DNA of 64,000 nt from Halopiger goleimassiliensis (GTDB taxonomy: Archaea; Halobacteriota; Halobacteria; Halobacteriales; Natrialbaceae). The translations under genes were made by a program, and so were the position numbers. The stretch is from NCBI RefSeq assembly GCF_000455345.1, contig NZ_HG315690.1, positions 524,789 through 588,788 of the forward strand. The letters are read 5' to 3'. Under the pieces are notes generated by a model. It saw only the letters and a list, made by a program, of their open reading frames with translations, was not told the origin of the DNA and did no database searches. Shown here piece after piece: positions 27,499-36,049 of this stretch (within the stretch, counting starts at the first letter, position 1; each line of letters starts with the position of its first letter).

Positions 27499-28719
27499 CT
27501 ACTGACCGACGGTGTCGGCGTCCGCGGGTCCCTGACCGTCGAACTGGTCGACGAACGCGTCGAGCCGATCCGGATTCGACGCGCCCGGGAGGTCTCGATC
27601 CGCGGTCGAACAGGGGGCGTCGACGCCGAGTTCCCTGCAGACGTGATCGGCCGCCACCTCGGCCATCTTCCGGTAGGTCGTCAGCTTGCCGCCGACGACG
27701 CTGACGAAGTTGTCGACCCCCTCGTCGGCGTGATCGAGCACGAAGAACCCCCGCGAGATGCCGCGGCCGCCGCGTGCCGCCTCGTCGGGCGCGTACAGCG
27801 GTCGGACGCCCCACCACGTGCGCCGGCGGGGCGCGTCGGCGACCGGCGGAAGCATCGTCGCACACTCTCGAATCGTCTCCTCGAGCTCCCAGTCGGCGGT
27901 CTCGTACGCCTCGGGGTCGTCGACCGGGACGCTCGTCGTCCCCAGCACGACCGCCTCGGCGTGGGGGACCACGATGTCACCGTCGGCGGGCTCCCGGCAC
28001 CGGTTGAGCACCGGCTCGAGCCCGTCGTACTCGACGGCGATCATGACCCCGCGGGTCGGCCGCATCTCGACTGACACGTCGGCGAGCGCGGCCGTCTTCT
28101 CCGCGTACGGGCCGGTCGCGTTGACGACGTACGTCGGCTCGACGGTCTCGCTTGCGTCGCCGCCGAGTTCGACCGTAGCGATCCGCCCGCCCTTACGAGT
28201 CATCGACTCCACGGGCGCGTCCGGTAGCACGCGAGCACCGTGATCGCGGGCGTCCGCGGCGTTGGCCGCGACGAGTCGCGACGGGAAAACGACGGCGTCG
28301 GGGACCCGCATCGCCCGCTCGACGTCCTCGCTGAGCCCCGGGACCCCGCGACGCGCGTCGTCCACGTCGACGATTTCGACCGGAATCCCGCGTTCCTCAC
28401 AGGCGACGCGCTTCGCGTCGAAGTAGTCCGGATCGTCCGCGGTCAACTGGACGAAGAGCCCGCCGGTATCGCGGACGCACGCGCCGGCGACGTCCCTGAG
28501 CGTGCGGTTTTCCTCGAGACACTCGGTCGCGCCGACCGGATCGGACTCGGCGTAGCGTGCGCCGCTGTGGAGCAAGCCGTGCGATCGACCCGACGCGCCC
28601 GCGGCGAGGCCGTCGCGGTCCACGAGCGTCACGTCGACCCCGCGGAGGGCGAGGTCGCGCGTGATTCCCGCGCCGGTCGCGCCGCCGCCGATCACGAGAA
28701 CCGACGTCTGATTCGGCAT
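27499..28719 (-). CDS. FAD-dependent glycerol-3-phosphate dehydrogenase-like protein
   Basis: A 406-residue oxidoreductase with the FAD motif VIGGGATGAGITRDLALRG at the N terminus and SGRSHGLLHSGARY, the signature of GlpA/GlpD-type enzymes. GVRPLYAPDE and SVVGGKLTTYRKMAEVAAD near the end are also GlpA-like. The haloarchaeal GlpA of the glpABC operon is longer because it carries an extra C-terminal domain, which is missing here. No glpB, glpC or glpK is adjacent. It may act on glycerol-3-phosphate or a similar substrate. A single minus-strand gene downstream of the IMPDH-like gene. Confidence 0.82.
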   Translation of the reverse strand: MPNQTSVLVIGGGATGAGITRDLALRGVDVTLVDRDGLAAGASGRSHGLLHSGARYAESDPVGATECLEENRTLRDVAGACVRDTGGLFVQLTADDPDYFDAKRVACEERGIPVEIVDVDDARRGVPGLSEDVERAMRVPDAVVFPSRLVAANAADARDHGARVLPDAPVESMTRKGGRIATVELGGDASETVEPTYVVNATGPYAEKTAALADVSVEMRPTRGVMIAVEYDGLEPVLNRCREPADGDIVVPHAEAVVLGTTSVPVDDPEAYETADWELEETIRECATMLPPVADAPRRRTWWGVRPLYAPDEAARGGRGISRGFFVLDHADEGVDNFVSVVGGKLTTYRKMAEVAADHVCRELGVDAPCSTADRDLPGASNPDRLDAFVDQFDGQGPADADTVGQ

Positions 28720-28840
28720 ACGATACCGACGCCGGCGAGACCTACAAGCGTTTCACCGGGGCCGGTCGGCGTCCGAACCGAGGCCGTCGATCCCGCCACC
28801 GCTATTCGTCCTGGAGTCGTTCCGAGCCGTCGTGACCCGA

Positions 28841-29926
28841 TCAGTCGTCCGCACCTGTCGCCGCCTCGCCGACGCTGTCGACGCTGACCGTCTCCCACTC
28901 GGCGTCGGTGTGGGCACCCTCCCGTTCCTTCGCGCTGGGGGCGACGCGGATGAACTCGGCCTTCTCCCGGGCCTCGGGGATCGTGTGGCCGCCACAGTAG
29001 GAGAGGCCGGAGCGGATCCCCGCGCAGAACTCGCGTACGACGTCGGCGACCGGACCCTTGTACGGCGTCAGCCCCTCGACGCCCTCGTCGGTGTCGACGT
29101 CCTCCTCCTTGTCCGACCTGTCCTCCGCGGCGGCGGTCGTCGCCATCCCGCGGGAGCGTTTGTACCGGACGCCGTCGACCTCGAGCACCTCACCGGGTGC
29201 TTCCGCGGTGCCGGCGAAGAGACTGCCCAGCATGACGGTCTCCGCGCCGGCCATCAGCGCCTTGACGGCGTCGCCGGAGGTCCGGATGCCGCCGTCGGCG
29301 ATCACGGGGATGCCGAGGTCGTCGGCGGCGTCGGCACAGTCGTCGACGGCCGTCAACTGCGGGACGCCGACCCCGGCAACCTTCCGGGTCGTACAGTGCG
29401 ATCCCGGCCCGATTCCCACTTTGACGCAGTCAGCGCCGACCTCGTAGCAGTCCTCGACGCCCGCCGGCGTCGCGACGTTCCCGACCACGAGTTCGGCGTC
29501 CGGGAACTCCGAACGGATCGTCGCAGTCGCCTCGAGCGTGCGCTCTAAGTGGCCGTGGGCGACGTCGACCACGAGCGCCGTCGCACCAGCCTCGAGGAGC
29601 GCCTCGGAGCGGGCGACGTAGTCCTCGTCGATGCCGACGGCCGCCGCGACCGGGACGCCGGCTTGCGCCGTCCGGGCGACTTCGGTCGCCTGCTTCTCGA
29701 TCGTGAGGAAGCGGTGGATCGTACCGATCCCGCCGGCCTCGCCGAGCGCGATGGCCAGCTCCGCTTCGGTCACGGTGTCCATCGCCGCCGACACCAGCGG
29801 CGTCTCGAGTTCCACGTTCGGCGTGAGTCGCGTCGAGAGGTCGACGTCCCCACGGCTGTCGACGGGCGATCGCTGCGGCACGAGCAGTACGTCCCCGTAG
29901 CTCAGCCCCGTCCTGATATCGTTCAT
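28841..29926 (-). CDS. IMP dehydrogenase/GMP reductase family, no CBS domains
   Basis: A 361-residue TIM-barrel enzyme. It starts [18 protein letters not shown], has SAAMDTVTE, and the active loop [17 protein letters not shown] with the catalytic Cys. Later come [26 protein letters not shown] and [12 protein letters not shown] with SYCGGHTI, which are closer to IMP dehydrogenase than to GMP reductase. The CBS pair normally inserted in IMP dehydrogenase is absent. It could oxidise IMP or reduce GMP; sequence alone is not decisive. A separate CBS protein lies 1.6 kb away. The start ATG is the usual family start; a longer open frame on the same strand is a chance extension across the neighbouring gene. 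Confidence 0.88.
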   Translation of the reverse strand: MNDIRTGLSYGDVLLVPQRSPVDSRGDVDLSTRLTPNVELETPLVSAAMDTVTEAELAIALGEAGGIGTIHRFLTIEKQATEVARTAQAGVPVAAAVGIDEDYVARSEALLEAGATALVVDVAHGHLERTLEATATIRSEFPDAELVVGNVATPAGVEDCYEVGADCVKVGIGPGSHCTTRKVAGVGVPQLTAVDDCADAADDLGIPVIADGGIRTSGDAVKALMAGAETVMLGSLFAGTAEAPGEVLEVDGVRYKRSRGMATTAAAEDRSDKEEDVDTDEGVEGLTPYKGPVADVVREFCAGIRSGLSYCGGHTIPEAREKAEFIRVAPSAKEREGAHTDAEWETVSVDSVGEAATGADD

Positions 29927-30118
29927 GACCCGTACGAACGACGGGACGCACGGGGATAAAGTCGTCGGGCCGACACCTCGGGCTGTCGACGGGTCGAACG
30001 CTCGCCAGTCGCCCCACGCTTTACACCTGCCCGCGTCGAACGAGAGTTCCATGGCGGATCCTGCACCCCGTCTCGAGGGACGAATAGCCAGGCACGTCGG
30101 CGGTCGGAGGCGAGACGC

Positions 30119-31549
30119 GTGACCGACACGTTCGTGGTAATCGGCGGCGACGCGGCGGGGATGTCCGCCGCGAGCAAGGCCAAGCGGGACGACCCCGACC
30201 TCGAGGTGGACGTCTTCGAGACGGGCGAGTGGGTCTCCTACGGTGCCTGCGGCCTCCCCTACTACGTCAAAGGCGAGATCCAGTCGCTCGAGGCGCTGGT
30301 CTCGGTGACGCCCGAGGAGTTCCGGGAGGAACGGGACATCGATCTCCGGACGGGCCACGAGGTGGTCGGGATCGATCCCGACGAGCGAACGGTCACCGTC
30401 GAGCGCGTCGCGGACGGGACGACCCTCGAGCAGGCGTACGATCACCTGCTGCTCGCCACCGGTGCCGAGGCGGTCGTCCCGTCGATCGAGGGCACCGATC
30501 TCGAGGGCGTCTACACGCTGGGGTCGATGAGCGACGGGAAGGAACTGCGGGAGTACGTCGCCCGCGCCCGCGAGAAGGAGTCGTTCCAGCAACCCGATCG
30601 CGGGCCGGCCTGTCGCTACCTCGAGGACTGTGCGGGCCGCGTCGCCGTCGTCGGCGGGGGCTACGTCGGCATCGAGATGGCCGAAGCCCTCGCGGCGAAC
30701 GCGTTCGAGGTGACGCTGTTCCAGCGCGGCGAGCGCCCCCTGACGGGGTTCAGCGAGGCGACGAGCGAGGCGGTCGCCGACCACCTGCGGGAACGGGACG
30801 TGGACGTCCGCCTCGGGACCGAGGTCCGGGAGCTCGTCGCTGGCGAGGATTCGGAGACGGTAGCCGCAATCGTCACCGCCGACGAGCGGGTCCCGGTCGA
30901 GATGGTGTTGCTCGGGACCGGGGTGCGACCCAGGACGGCCCTCGCCGAGGACGCGGGAATCGACATCGGGCCGACGGGTGCGATCGCGACCGACGCCTAC
31001 CGCGAGACGAACGTCCCCGACGTCTACGCCGCCGGCGACTGCGCCGAGGCGACCCACACCGTCACCGGCGAGCCGGTCTACGCGCCGCTGGCGCTGACCG
31101 CGAACCGGCACGGCCGGGCCGTCGGCCAGACCGTCGCCGGGACCCCGAGCGAGGGCGGCACCGTCGCGGGCACGGCCGCCGTCAAGGCCTTCGAGGTCGA
31201 AGCCGCGCGAACGGGTATCCTCGACCACGCGGAGGGCCGCGAAGCCGGCTTCGACCCGGTCACGGAGACGATCGACGCCAACTCCCGAGCCGGCTACTAT
31301 CCGGAAGGTGGCACCGTCACCGTCACGCTCACCGCCGACCGCGAGACGGGACGCCTGCTCGGGGCGAGCCTCGTCAGCGAGTACGGCGAGGGGGCGGTCC
31401 ACCGCAGCCACGCGATCGTGGCAGCACTCGAGGAGTCCGCGACGGTCTTCGACCTCGAGAACTACGATCTGGCCTACGCGCCGCCGTTCAACTCGACGTG
31501 GGATTCGGTGCTCGTGGCGGCGAAGGTGCTCGCCGGGAACCTGCGATAG
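30119..31549 (+). CDS. CoA-disulfide reductase/NADH oxidase-like flavoprotein
   Basis: A 476-residue FAD/NAD(P) disulfide-reductase family protein. The FAD motif is VIGGDAAGMSAASKA, and the single redox cysteine is Cys44 in SYGACGLPYY, typical of CoA-disulfide reductases and NADH oxidases. The NAD motif is AVVGGGYVGIEMAEAL, and the second FAD contact is VYAAGDCAEA. A C-terminal dimerisation domain ends with FNSTWDSVLVAAKVL. Haloarchaea use such enzymes in thiol redox balance. It begins with GTG. It is divergent from the IMPDH-like gene and convergent with the CBS protein. Confidence 0.92.
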   Translation: MTDTFVVIGGDAAGMSAASKAKRDDPDLEVDVFETGEWVSYGACGLPYYVKGEIQSLEALVSVTPEEFREERDIDLRTGHEVVGIDPDERTVTVERVADGTTLEQAYDHLLLATGAEAVVPSIEGTDLEGVYTLGSMSDGKELREYVARAREKESFQQPDRGPACRYLEDCAGRVAVVGGGYVGIEMAEALAANAFEVTLFQRGERPLTGFSEATSEAVADHLRERDVDVRLGTEVRELVAGEDSETVAAIVTADERVPVEMVLLGTGVRPRTALAEDAGIDIGPTGAIATDAYRETNVPDVYAAGDCAEATHTVTGEPVYAPLALTANRHGRAVGQTVAGTPSEGGTVAGTAAVKAFEVEAARTGILDHAEGREAGFDPVTETIDANSRAGYYPEGGTVTVTLTADRETGRLLGASLVSEYGEGAVHRSHAIVAALEESATVFDLENYDLAYAPPFNSTWDSVLVAAKVLAGNLR

Positions 31550-31555
31550 ACCGCC

Positions 31556-31972
31556 TCAACTCGGGCCGGCCTGCTGTTCGATCACGTCCGAGGCGTTGCT
31601 CAACTCTGCCGCCGTCATCATGAGCAGGTCGTCGAGCGTGATGATCCCGCAGAGCGATCCGTCTTCGGTGATCGGGATCCGGCGGATGCCCTCGTTGCTC
31701 ATCTGCTCTACGGCCTCGTAGTGGGAGGCGCTGTCCTCGATCGTGACCGGATTCTCGGCCATCACGTCCTCGGCCGTCATATCCTGGATCGAGTCGGCGT
31801 TGCGCATCTCGAGGGCGATCGAGCGATCCGTTACGATCCCCGTCGGCTCGTCGCCGTCGGTGATGACGACGCTGCCGACCATCTGGTCGTCCATCATCTC
31901 GAGGAGTTCCTCCACGCTGGCGTCCGAACTGGCCGAGACGACGTCCGTCGTGGCGATCTCTGTCAGTGTCAT
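31556..31972 (-). CDS. Two-CBS-domain protein
   Basis: A 138-residue protein made only of a tandem CBS pair (about 5-58 and 70-125). Each has the typical V-x-A-S / V-T-I start and a PTGIVTDRSI or LCGIITLDDLL end. Such pairs bind adenosine nucleotides or S-adenosylmethionine and regulate partner proteins. No catalytic domain is fused. It converges with the CoA-disulfide reductase gene (six bases between stops). A partner could be the CBS-less IMPDH-like protein nearby, which is speculation. Confidence 0.9.
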   Translation of the reverse strand: MTLTEIATTDVVSASSDASVEELLEMMDDQMVGSVVITDGDEPTGIVTDRSIALEMRNADSIQDMTAEDVMAENPVTIEDSASHYEAVEQMSNEGIRRIPITEDGSLCGIITLDDLLMMTAAELSNASDVIEQQAGPS

Positions 31973-32100
31973 GCAGTGACGGCTTTGCCGACCACGGCCT
32001 AAATACGGGGGGCGGCGTTCGCATGCCCGATCGGCGTGTCTCTCGGGATCGCCTGACCGTCACTCGCGGCGACGGGTCGACGTCAGTCGCGTCGGTCCCG

Positions 32101-32319
32101 TCAGTTCCGTCTGTCGCGCCGGCGCGTGGCGACGCCCTCGAGTGCGGCCCCGCGGGTCCGGTAGCCGATCCCGATCGCGTCGCAGTCGAGACACTCCCAG
32201 CGGTACTCGCCGTCGAAGCCGCGGATCGAGACGACGGCGTCGCAGTCCGGACAGCGCTTGCGACGGCGGCGTTCGCGCACACGGTCGAGCACGTCGGCGA
32301 CGGTCTGCTCGTCGGTCAT
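32101..32319 (-). CDS. Small zinc-ribbon protein
   Basis: A 72-residue basic protein with two zinc knuckles: CPDC (23, 26) and CLDC (43, 46), around FDGEYRWE. The N terminus is a charged helix (VADVLDRVRERRRRKR). This layout fits an RNA- or DNA-binding ribbon. No function can be named. The start is MTDEQTV; codons upstream of it would run into the opposite-strand promoter of msrA. It is divergent from msrA with 107 bases between starts. Confidence 0.7.
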   Translation of the reverse strand: MTDEQTVADVLDRVRERRRRKRCPDCDAVVSIRGFDGEYRWECLDCDAIGIGYRTRGAALEGVATRRRDRRN

Positions 32320-32426
32320 TCCACTGCGGGCTGGTGATCGGTCGGTTGTAAGCCTTCCCATCCAGCGGGACGCGCTTGAAATCGGGCCTCGTCAGGTACA
32401 TATCGCTCGCGACCGTACGAACGCCC

Positions 32427-32963
32427 ATGACCGAGACCGCAACGTTCGGCGGTGGCTGCTTCTGGTGTGTCGAGGCGGCGTTCAAGGAGATCGACGGCGT
32501 CGAGTCCGTCACCTCGGGCTACGCCGGCGGTCACGTCGAGGACCCCTCCTACCGGGAGGTCTGTACGGGCAACACGGGCCACGCCGAGGTCGTCCAGGTG
32601 GAGTACGACCCCGAAGTCCACGGCTACGAGGACATGCTCGAGGTGTTTTTCACCGTCCACGACCCGACGCAGTTGAACCGGCAGGGGCCGGACGTCGGCA
32701 CGCAGTACCGGTCGATCGTCCTCACCCACGACGACGAGCAACGGGAGCTAGCCGAGGCCTACATCGAGGCACTCGAGGAAGCCGGCGGCTACGACGACGA
32801 GATCGTCACCGAAGTCGAACCCCTCGAGCGGTTCTGGCGCGCCGAGGAGAAACACCAGGACTACTTCGAGAAGAACCCCCAGGACGCCTACTGCCAGATG
32901 CACGCCCAGCCGAAGGTCGAGAAGGTCCGCGAGAAGTTCGCCGAAAACGTCAGTCGGGCCTGA
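32427..32963 (+). CDS. msrA: Peptide methionine (S)-S-oxide reductase
   Basis: A 178-residue MsrA that repairs oxidised methionine in proteins. The catalytic motif GGGCFWCVEAAF lies at the N terminus (nucleophile Cys11, second Cys14), followed by SGYAGGH and GHAEVVQVEYDP, and NRQGPDVGTQYRS. A further Cys near the C terminus (DAYCQMHAQ) may resolve the disulfide. Length is standard. The upstream in-frame extension of 17 residues lacks conservation, so the ATG before TETATFGGG is used. Confidence 0.95.
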   Translation: MTETATFGGGCFWCVEAAFKEIDGVESVTSGYAGGHVEDPSYREVCTGNTGHAEVVQVEYDPEVHGYEDMLEVFFTVHDPTQLNRQGPDVGTQYRSIVLTHDDEQRELAEAYIEALEEAGGYDDEIVTEVEPLERFWRAEEKHQDYFEKNPQDAYCQMHAQPKVEKVREKFAENVSRA

Positions 32964-32999
32964 GCGCGGACGGATCGACGGCTGGCCCGCATCCCGCGA

Positions 33000-33662
33000 T
33001 CAGCGCTCGACCTCCCAGGTCAACAGCGCCCCCTCGTCCAGTCGCTCGACGTTCTCGAGCGCGAGCGTGGGGAACTCGTCGACGAACCCCTCGCCGTCGG
33101 CGAGCGTCGGCGCGTCGCGGCCGCCGATCACTTTCGGGCCGACGTAGACGCGGAGTTCGTCCACGAGTCCGGTCTCGAACAGCGAAAAGATGAGTTCGCC
33201 GCCGCCCTCGACCATCAGGGTCTCGAGGCCCTCGCGCTGGAGCGACGCGAACGCGCGCGGGAGGTCGACCCGCTCTTCGCCCGCAGTGACCAGTTCGGCG
33301 CGCTCGGCGAGCGCCATCCGCTCGTCGATCGGCGCGCGCTCGCTCAGACAGACGTAACTCGCCGCCGCGTCGTCGAGGACGGCGGCGTCGAGCGGCGTAC
33401 GCCCGCTCGAGTCGACGACCACGCGGGCGGGATGGTCGGGGACGCCGCGTTCGCGTCGCCGCTCGACGAGGGAGTCGTCCTTGACGGTGAGGTGTGGATC
33501 GTCCGCGAGGACGGTCCCGACGCCGACGACGACGGCGTCGCTGTCGGCCCGGAGCCGATCGACGCGGGAAAAGTCGGCCTCGCCGCTGATGGCGAGCTGT
33601 TCCCGGCGGCGCGAGGAGAGTTTGCCGTCCGCGCTCATCGCGGCGTTGACGACGACGTGCAT
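33000..33662 (-). CDS. arfC: Diaminoribosylaminopyrimidinone phosphate reductase (RibD C-terminal type)
   Basis: A 220-residue reductase of the RibD C-terminal/DHFR-like fold. It starts MHVVVNAAMSADGKLSSRR and has VGVGTVLADDPHLTV, VVVDSSGRTPL, and LMVEGGGELIFSLFETGLVDE, all typical of archaeal riboflavin-pathway reductases that use NADPH to reduce the ribose of the pyrimidine intermediate. No deaminase domain is fused, as in other archaea. It could also act in the related deazaflavin pathway. It converges with msrA (36 bases between stops). Confidence 0.9.
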   Translation of the reverse strand: MHVVVNAAMSADGKLSSRRREQLAISGEADFSRVDRLRADSDAVVVGVGTVLADDPHLTVKDDSLVERRRERGVPDHPARVVVDSSGRTPLDAAVLDDAAASYVCLSERAPIDERMALAERAELVTAGEERVDLPRAFASLQREGLETLMVEGGGELIFSLFETGLVDELRVYVGPKVIGGRDAPTLADGEGFVDEFPTLALENVERLDEGALLTWEVER

Positions 33663-33744
33663 ACCGCTTCTGGGTGCCGGGGGCTAAAGAAGACACCGCG
33701 TCCGGACGTCGGCGGCGGATCGATCCGAGGAACCGAGCGAAACG

Positions 33745-34365
33745 TTACGCGAGTTCGATGTCGCCGACCATCGTCGTCTCGTGGGGTTCACAGACGTAGG
33801 TGGCCATCTCGTCGGTCACCTCGTCGATCTCGAGGGTCTGGGTCTCGCCTTCCTCGCCCATCGTGTCGGTCTGGTAGTCGTCGACGACCTCGTCGTTGTC
33901 GTCGCGGATCTCGATGTTGTGTTCCGCGCCGTCGCCGTTCTCCCAGGTAATATCGTAGGATTCGCCCTCCTGGAGCGTGAGCGTCGGGTTCTCCTCGTCG
34001 GCGATGTCGTCCGGGGCCTCGCCCTGCCAGCCCTGCGTCTCACCTATGAGTTCGATCTCCGTCTCGGGATCGATCGCGTCGCCGCCACCGTCTCCGCTCT
34101 CCTCGCCGTCTTCTTCCGTTTCGTTGGCCTCCTCTTCCTCGCCCCCGGCGGGTTCTTCTTCCTCACCACCGCCGGCGGGTTCCTCTTCTTCCCCGCCGCC
34201 AGCGGGTTCCTCTTCCCCGCCGCCGGCGGGTTCTTCGCCACCGCCGGCAGGTTCTTCCTCACCGGGACCGCCGCCGTCGCCGCAGCCGGCCAGGACCGTC
34301 GAAACGGTCGCGATTCCAGTCAATTTGAGCACTGTTCGGCGCGAATGCGACTGTTCTCGTGACAT
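33745..34365 (-). CDS. Halocyanin-like blue-copper lipoprotein
   Basis: A 206-residue exported copper protein. The signal has a twin-arginine (SRRTVLKLTG) and a lipobox VLAGC (Cys28). Next is a repeat tract built from five EEPAGGG-type units (about 36-78) and an acidic linker, then a plastocyanin-like domain. Copper ligands are His in AEHNIEI and the Cys, His and Met of YVCEPHETTMVG. Halocyanins carry electrons on the outer membrane face. The repeat tract is a flexible arm between the lipid anchor and the copper domain and is also repetitive in the DNA. It is divergent from rpa1. Confidence 0.92.
   Translation of the reverse strand: MSREQSHSRRTVLKLTGIATVSTVLAGCGDGGGPGEEEPAGGGEEPAGGGEEEPAGGGEEEEPAGGGEEEEPAGGEEEEANETEEDGEESGDGGGDAIDPETEIELIGETQGWQGEAPDDIADEENPTLTLQEGESYDITWENGDGAEHNIEIRDDNDEVVDDYQTDTMGEEGETQTLEIDEVTDEMATYVCEPHETTMVGDIELA
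34150..34260 (-). repeat. In-frame tandem repeat in the blue-copper gene
   Basis: Roughly five copies of a 20- to 27-base unit encode EEPAGGG(E) on the minus strand. The units differ in the number of Glu codons, which suggests growth and loss by slippage. It keeps the reading frame. Repeat number could vary between strains. Confidence 0.7.
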
Positions 34366-34720
34366 CTGGCATCCGGGAGTGACCGTTCTACTCGCATAGT
34401 CTCCGTCCCGGCAGGTTCAGGCCGCGAAACGATCGATTTCGGGATTGGTTCCCATTGAAACGTAAACCCCCAATTACATCCGGTCCACCCCTATGGAAAG
34501 AAACGCTCCATACCGTCACCTCCTGTGCGTGTGGGTCGTCGTTATCCACAGTGTATGGACGGATTTCGATTCCTGGTCCGTCCGCTCGCATGTCGCGCCG
34601 ATGACTCGAGCCGTGATCGGCGGGGCGTCCGCTCGTCGGCGATCCACCGTCGAACGCGACGCCGTTCACTTTCGCCCCGTTGCGGGAACGTTTTTCACGT
34701 CGCCAGACGAAACACGGACG
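34366..34720. other. Divergent control region of the blue-copper gene and rpa1
   Basis: This 355-base gap separates divergent genes. On the plus side CGTTTTTCAC at 34689-34698 lies about 27 bases before the rpa1 ATG. A GTTTACGTTTC on the minus strand near 34460 could serve the copper gene with a long leader. An open frame on the minus strand (34388-34738) has poor composition and covers both promoters, so I reject it. Confidence 0.5.
34689..34698 (+). promoter_or_regulatory. TATA box of the rpa1 operon
   Basis: CGTTTTTCAC is centred about 27 bases before the rpa1 start, the spacing of a leaderless archaeal promoter. It stands out in GC-rich surroundings. Confidence 0.55.
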
Positions 34721-36049
34721 ATGGAACTCGACGACCATGCCGAGGAACTCGCCTCCGACCTCGGCGTCGACAAAGAGGAGGTCAAATCCGACCTGCAGAA
34801 CTTAGTGGAGTACAGCGTTCCGATCGACGAGGCGAAAGGCAGCCTCCGGCGCAAGTACGGCGACGGCTCGAGCGCGAGCAGCGGTGCGCCACAGAGCAAG
34901 GCCGTCGCCGACGTCGTCCCCGAGGACAGCAACGTCACGGTGACGGCCGTCGTCCTCTCGGCGGGGAAGCGGTCGATCCGCTATCAGGGCGACGATCACG
35001 TCATCGTGGAGGGGAAACTCGCCGACGAGACCGGCGTCATCGATTACACCGCCTGGGAGGAGTTCGGCCTCGAGCCGGGCGATACGATCACCGCGGGCAA
35101 CGCCGGCGTCCGCGAGTGGGACGGGGAACCCGAACTCAACCTCGGCGAGAGCACCTCGCTCTCCTTCGAGGAGGAGTCGCTCGACCTGCCCGAAGCGTAC
35201 GCCGATCTGATCGGCGGCGATACCCAGCTCGCCGACCTTCAGACCGGCGACCGCGCGGTCACCGTCGAGGTGGACGTCCTCGAGTGCGAACGCCGGACGA
35301 TCGACGGCCGTGACGGCGAGACGGAGATTCTGAGCGGCGTCTTCGGCGACGAGAGCGGCCGGCTCCCGTTCACGAACTGGGATCCGGTCCCCACGATCGA
35401 AGAGGGCGGGCCGGTACGGATCGAAAACGCCTACGTCCAGGAGTTCCGCGGCGTCCCCGAGGTCAACGTCTCGGAGTTCTCTACGGTTACCCCGATCGAC
35501 CGCGAGATCGCGGTCGGTGCCGACACGACGACGCTGTCGGTCCGCGAGGCGATCCGGACCGGCGGTATCTACGACGTCGAAGTCGTCGGCAACGTCATCG
35601 CGGTGCGTGACGGCTCGGGGCTCATCCAGCGCTGTCCCGAGTGTTACCGCGTCATCCAGAAGGGGCAGTGTCGCACCCACGGCGACGTCGACGGCGTCGA
35701 CGACCTGCGGGTCAAGGCGATTCTCGACGACGGTACCGCCGCGTTGACCGTCGTGCTGGACGACGACCTCACCGAGGACGTCTACGGCGGGACCCTCGAG
35801 GACGCCTTAGAGCAGGCCCGCGAGGCGATGGACCAGGAGGTCGTCGCCGATACGATCCGGGAACGCATCGTCGGCCGTGAGTACCGCGTCCGCGGTCACC
35901 TCTCGGTCGACGAGTACGGTGCCAACCTCGACGCCGAATCGTTCGCGGAGAGCGACGACGACCCCGAGGAGCGCGCACGAGCGTTCCTCGAGGACGCCGG
36001 CTGGACCGACGCGGGCGACGCCGAGGTCCCCGAGGAGGTGGACGCATGA
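34721..36049 (+). CDS. rpa1: Replication protein A (single-stranded DNA-binding)
   Basis: A 442-residue RPA with repeated OB folds. The first begins after about residue 65 (VTVTAVVLSAGKRSIRYQ), the second near 175 (AVTVEVDVLECERRTI), and a third near 285, followed by a zinc finger CPECYRVIQKGQCRTHG. The N-terminal part is a short helical domain (DDHAEELASDLGVDKEEVK). It binds single-stranded DNA in replication and repair. Order and size match the Haloferax rpa1 gene, followed by rpap1 and a phosphoesterase. The next start overlaps its stop by four bases (ATGA). The ATG chosen follows a TATA box at leaderless distance. Confidence 0.93.
   Translation: MELDDHAEELASDLGVDKEEVKSDLQNLVEYSVPIDEAKGSLRRKYGDGSSASSGAPQSKAVADVVPEDSNVTVTAVVLSAGKRSIRYQGDDHVIVEGKLADETGVIDYTAWEEFGLEPGDTITAGNAGVREWDGEPELNLGESTSLSFEEESLDLPEAYADLIGGDTQLADLQTGDRAVTVEVDVLECERRTIDGRDGETEILSGVFGDESGRLPFTNWDPVPTIEEGGPVRIENAYVQEFRGVPEVNVSEFSTVTPIDREIAVGADTTTLSVREAIRTGGIYDVEVVGNVIAVRDGSGLIQRCPECYRVIQKGQCRTHGDVDGVDDLRVKAILDDGTAALTVVLDDDLTEDVYGGTLEDALEQAREAMDQEVVADTIRERIVGREYRVRGHLSVDEYGANLDAESFAESDDDPEERARAFLEDAGWTDAGDAEVPEEVDA

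Noticed and set aside
29927..31411. N-terminal extension of the IMPDH-like frame to an 856-residue protein
   Set aside because: The extra part lies antisense to the CoA-disulfide reductase gene and has no domain. The family start [13 protein letters not shown] is at 29926.
34388..34738. Minus-strand frame of 116 residues between the blue-copper gene and rpa1
   Set aside because: It would cover both divergent promoters and has poor composition.
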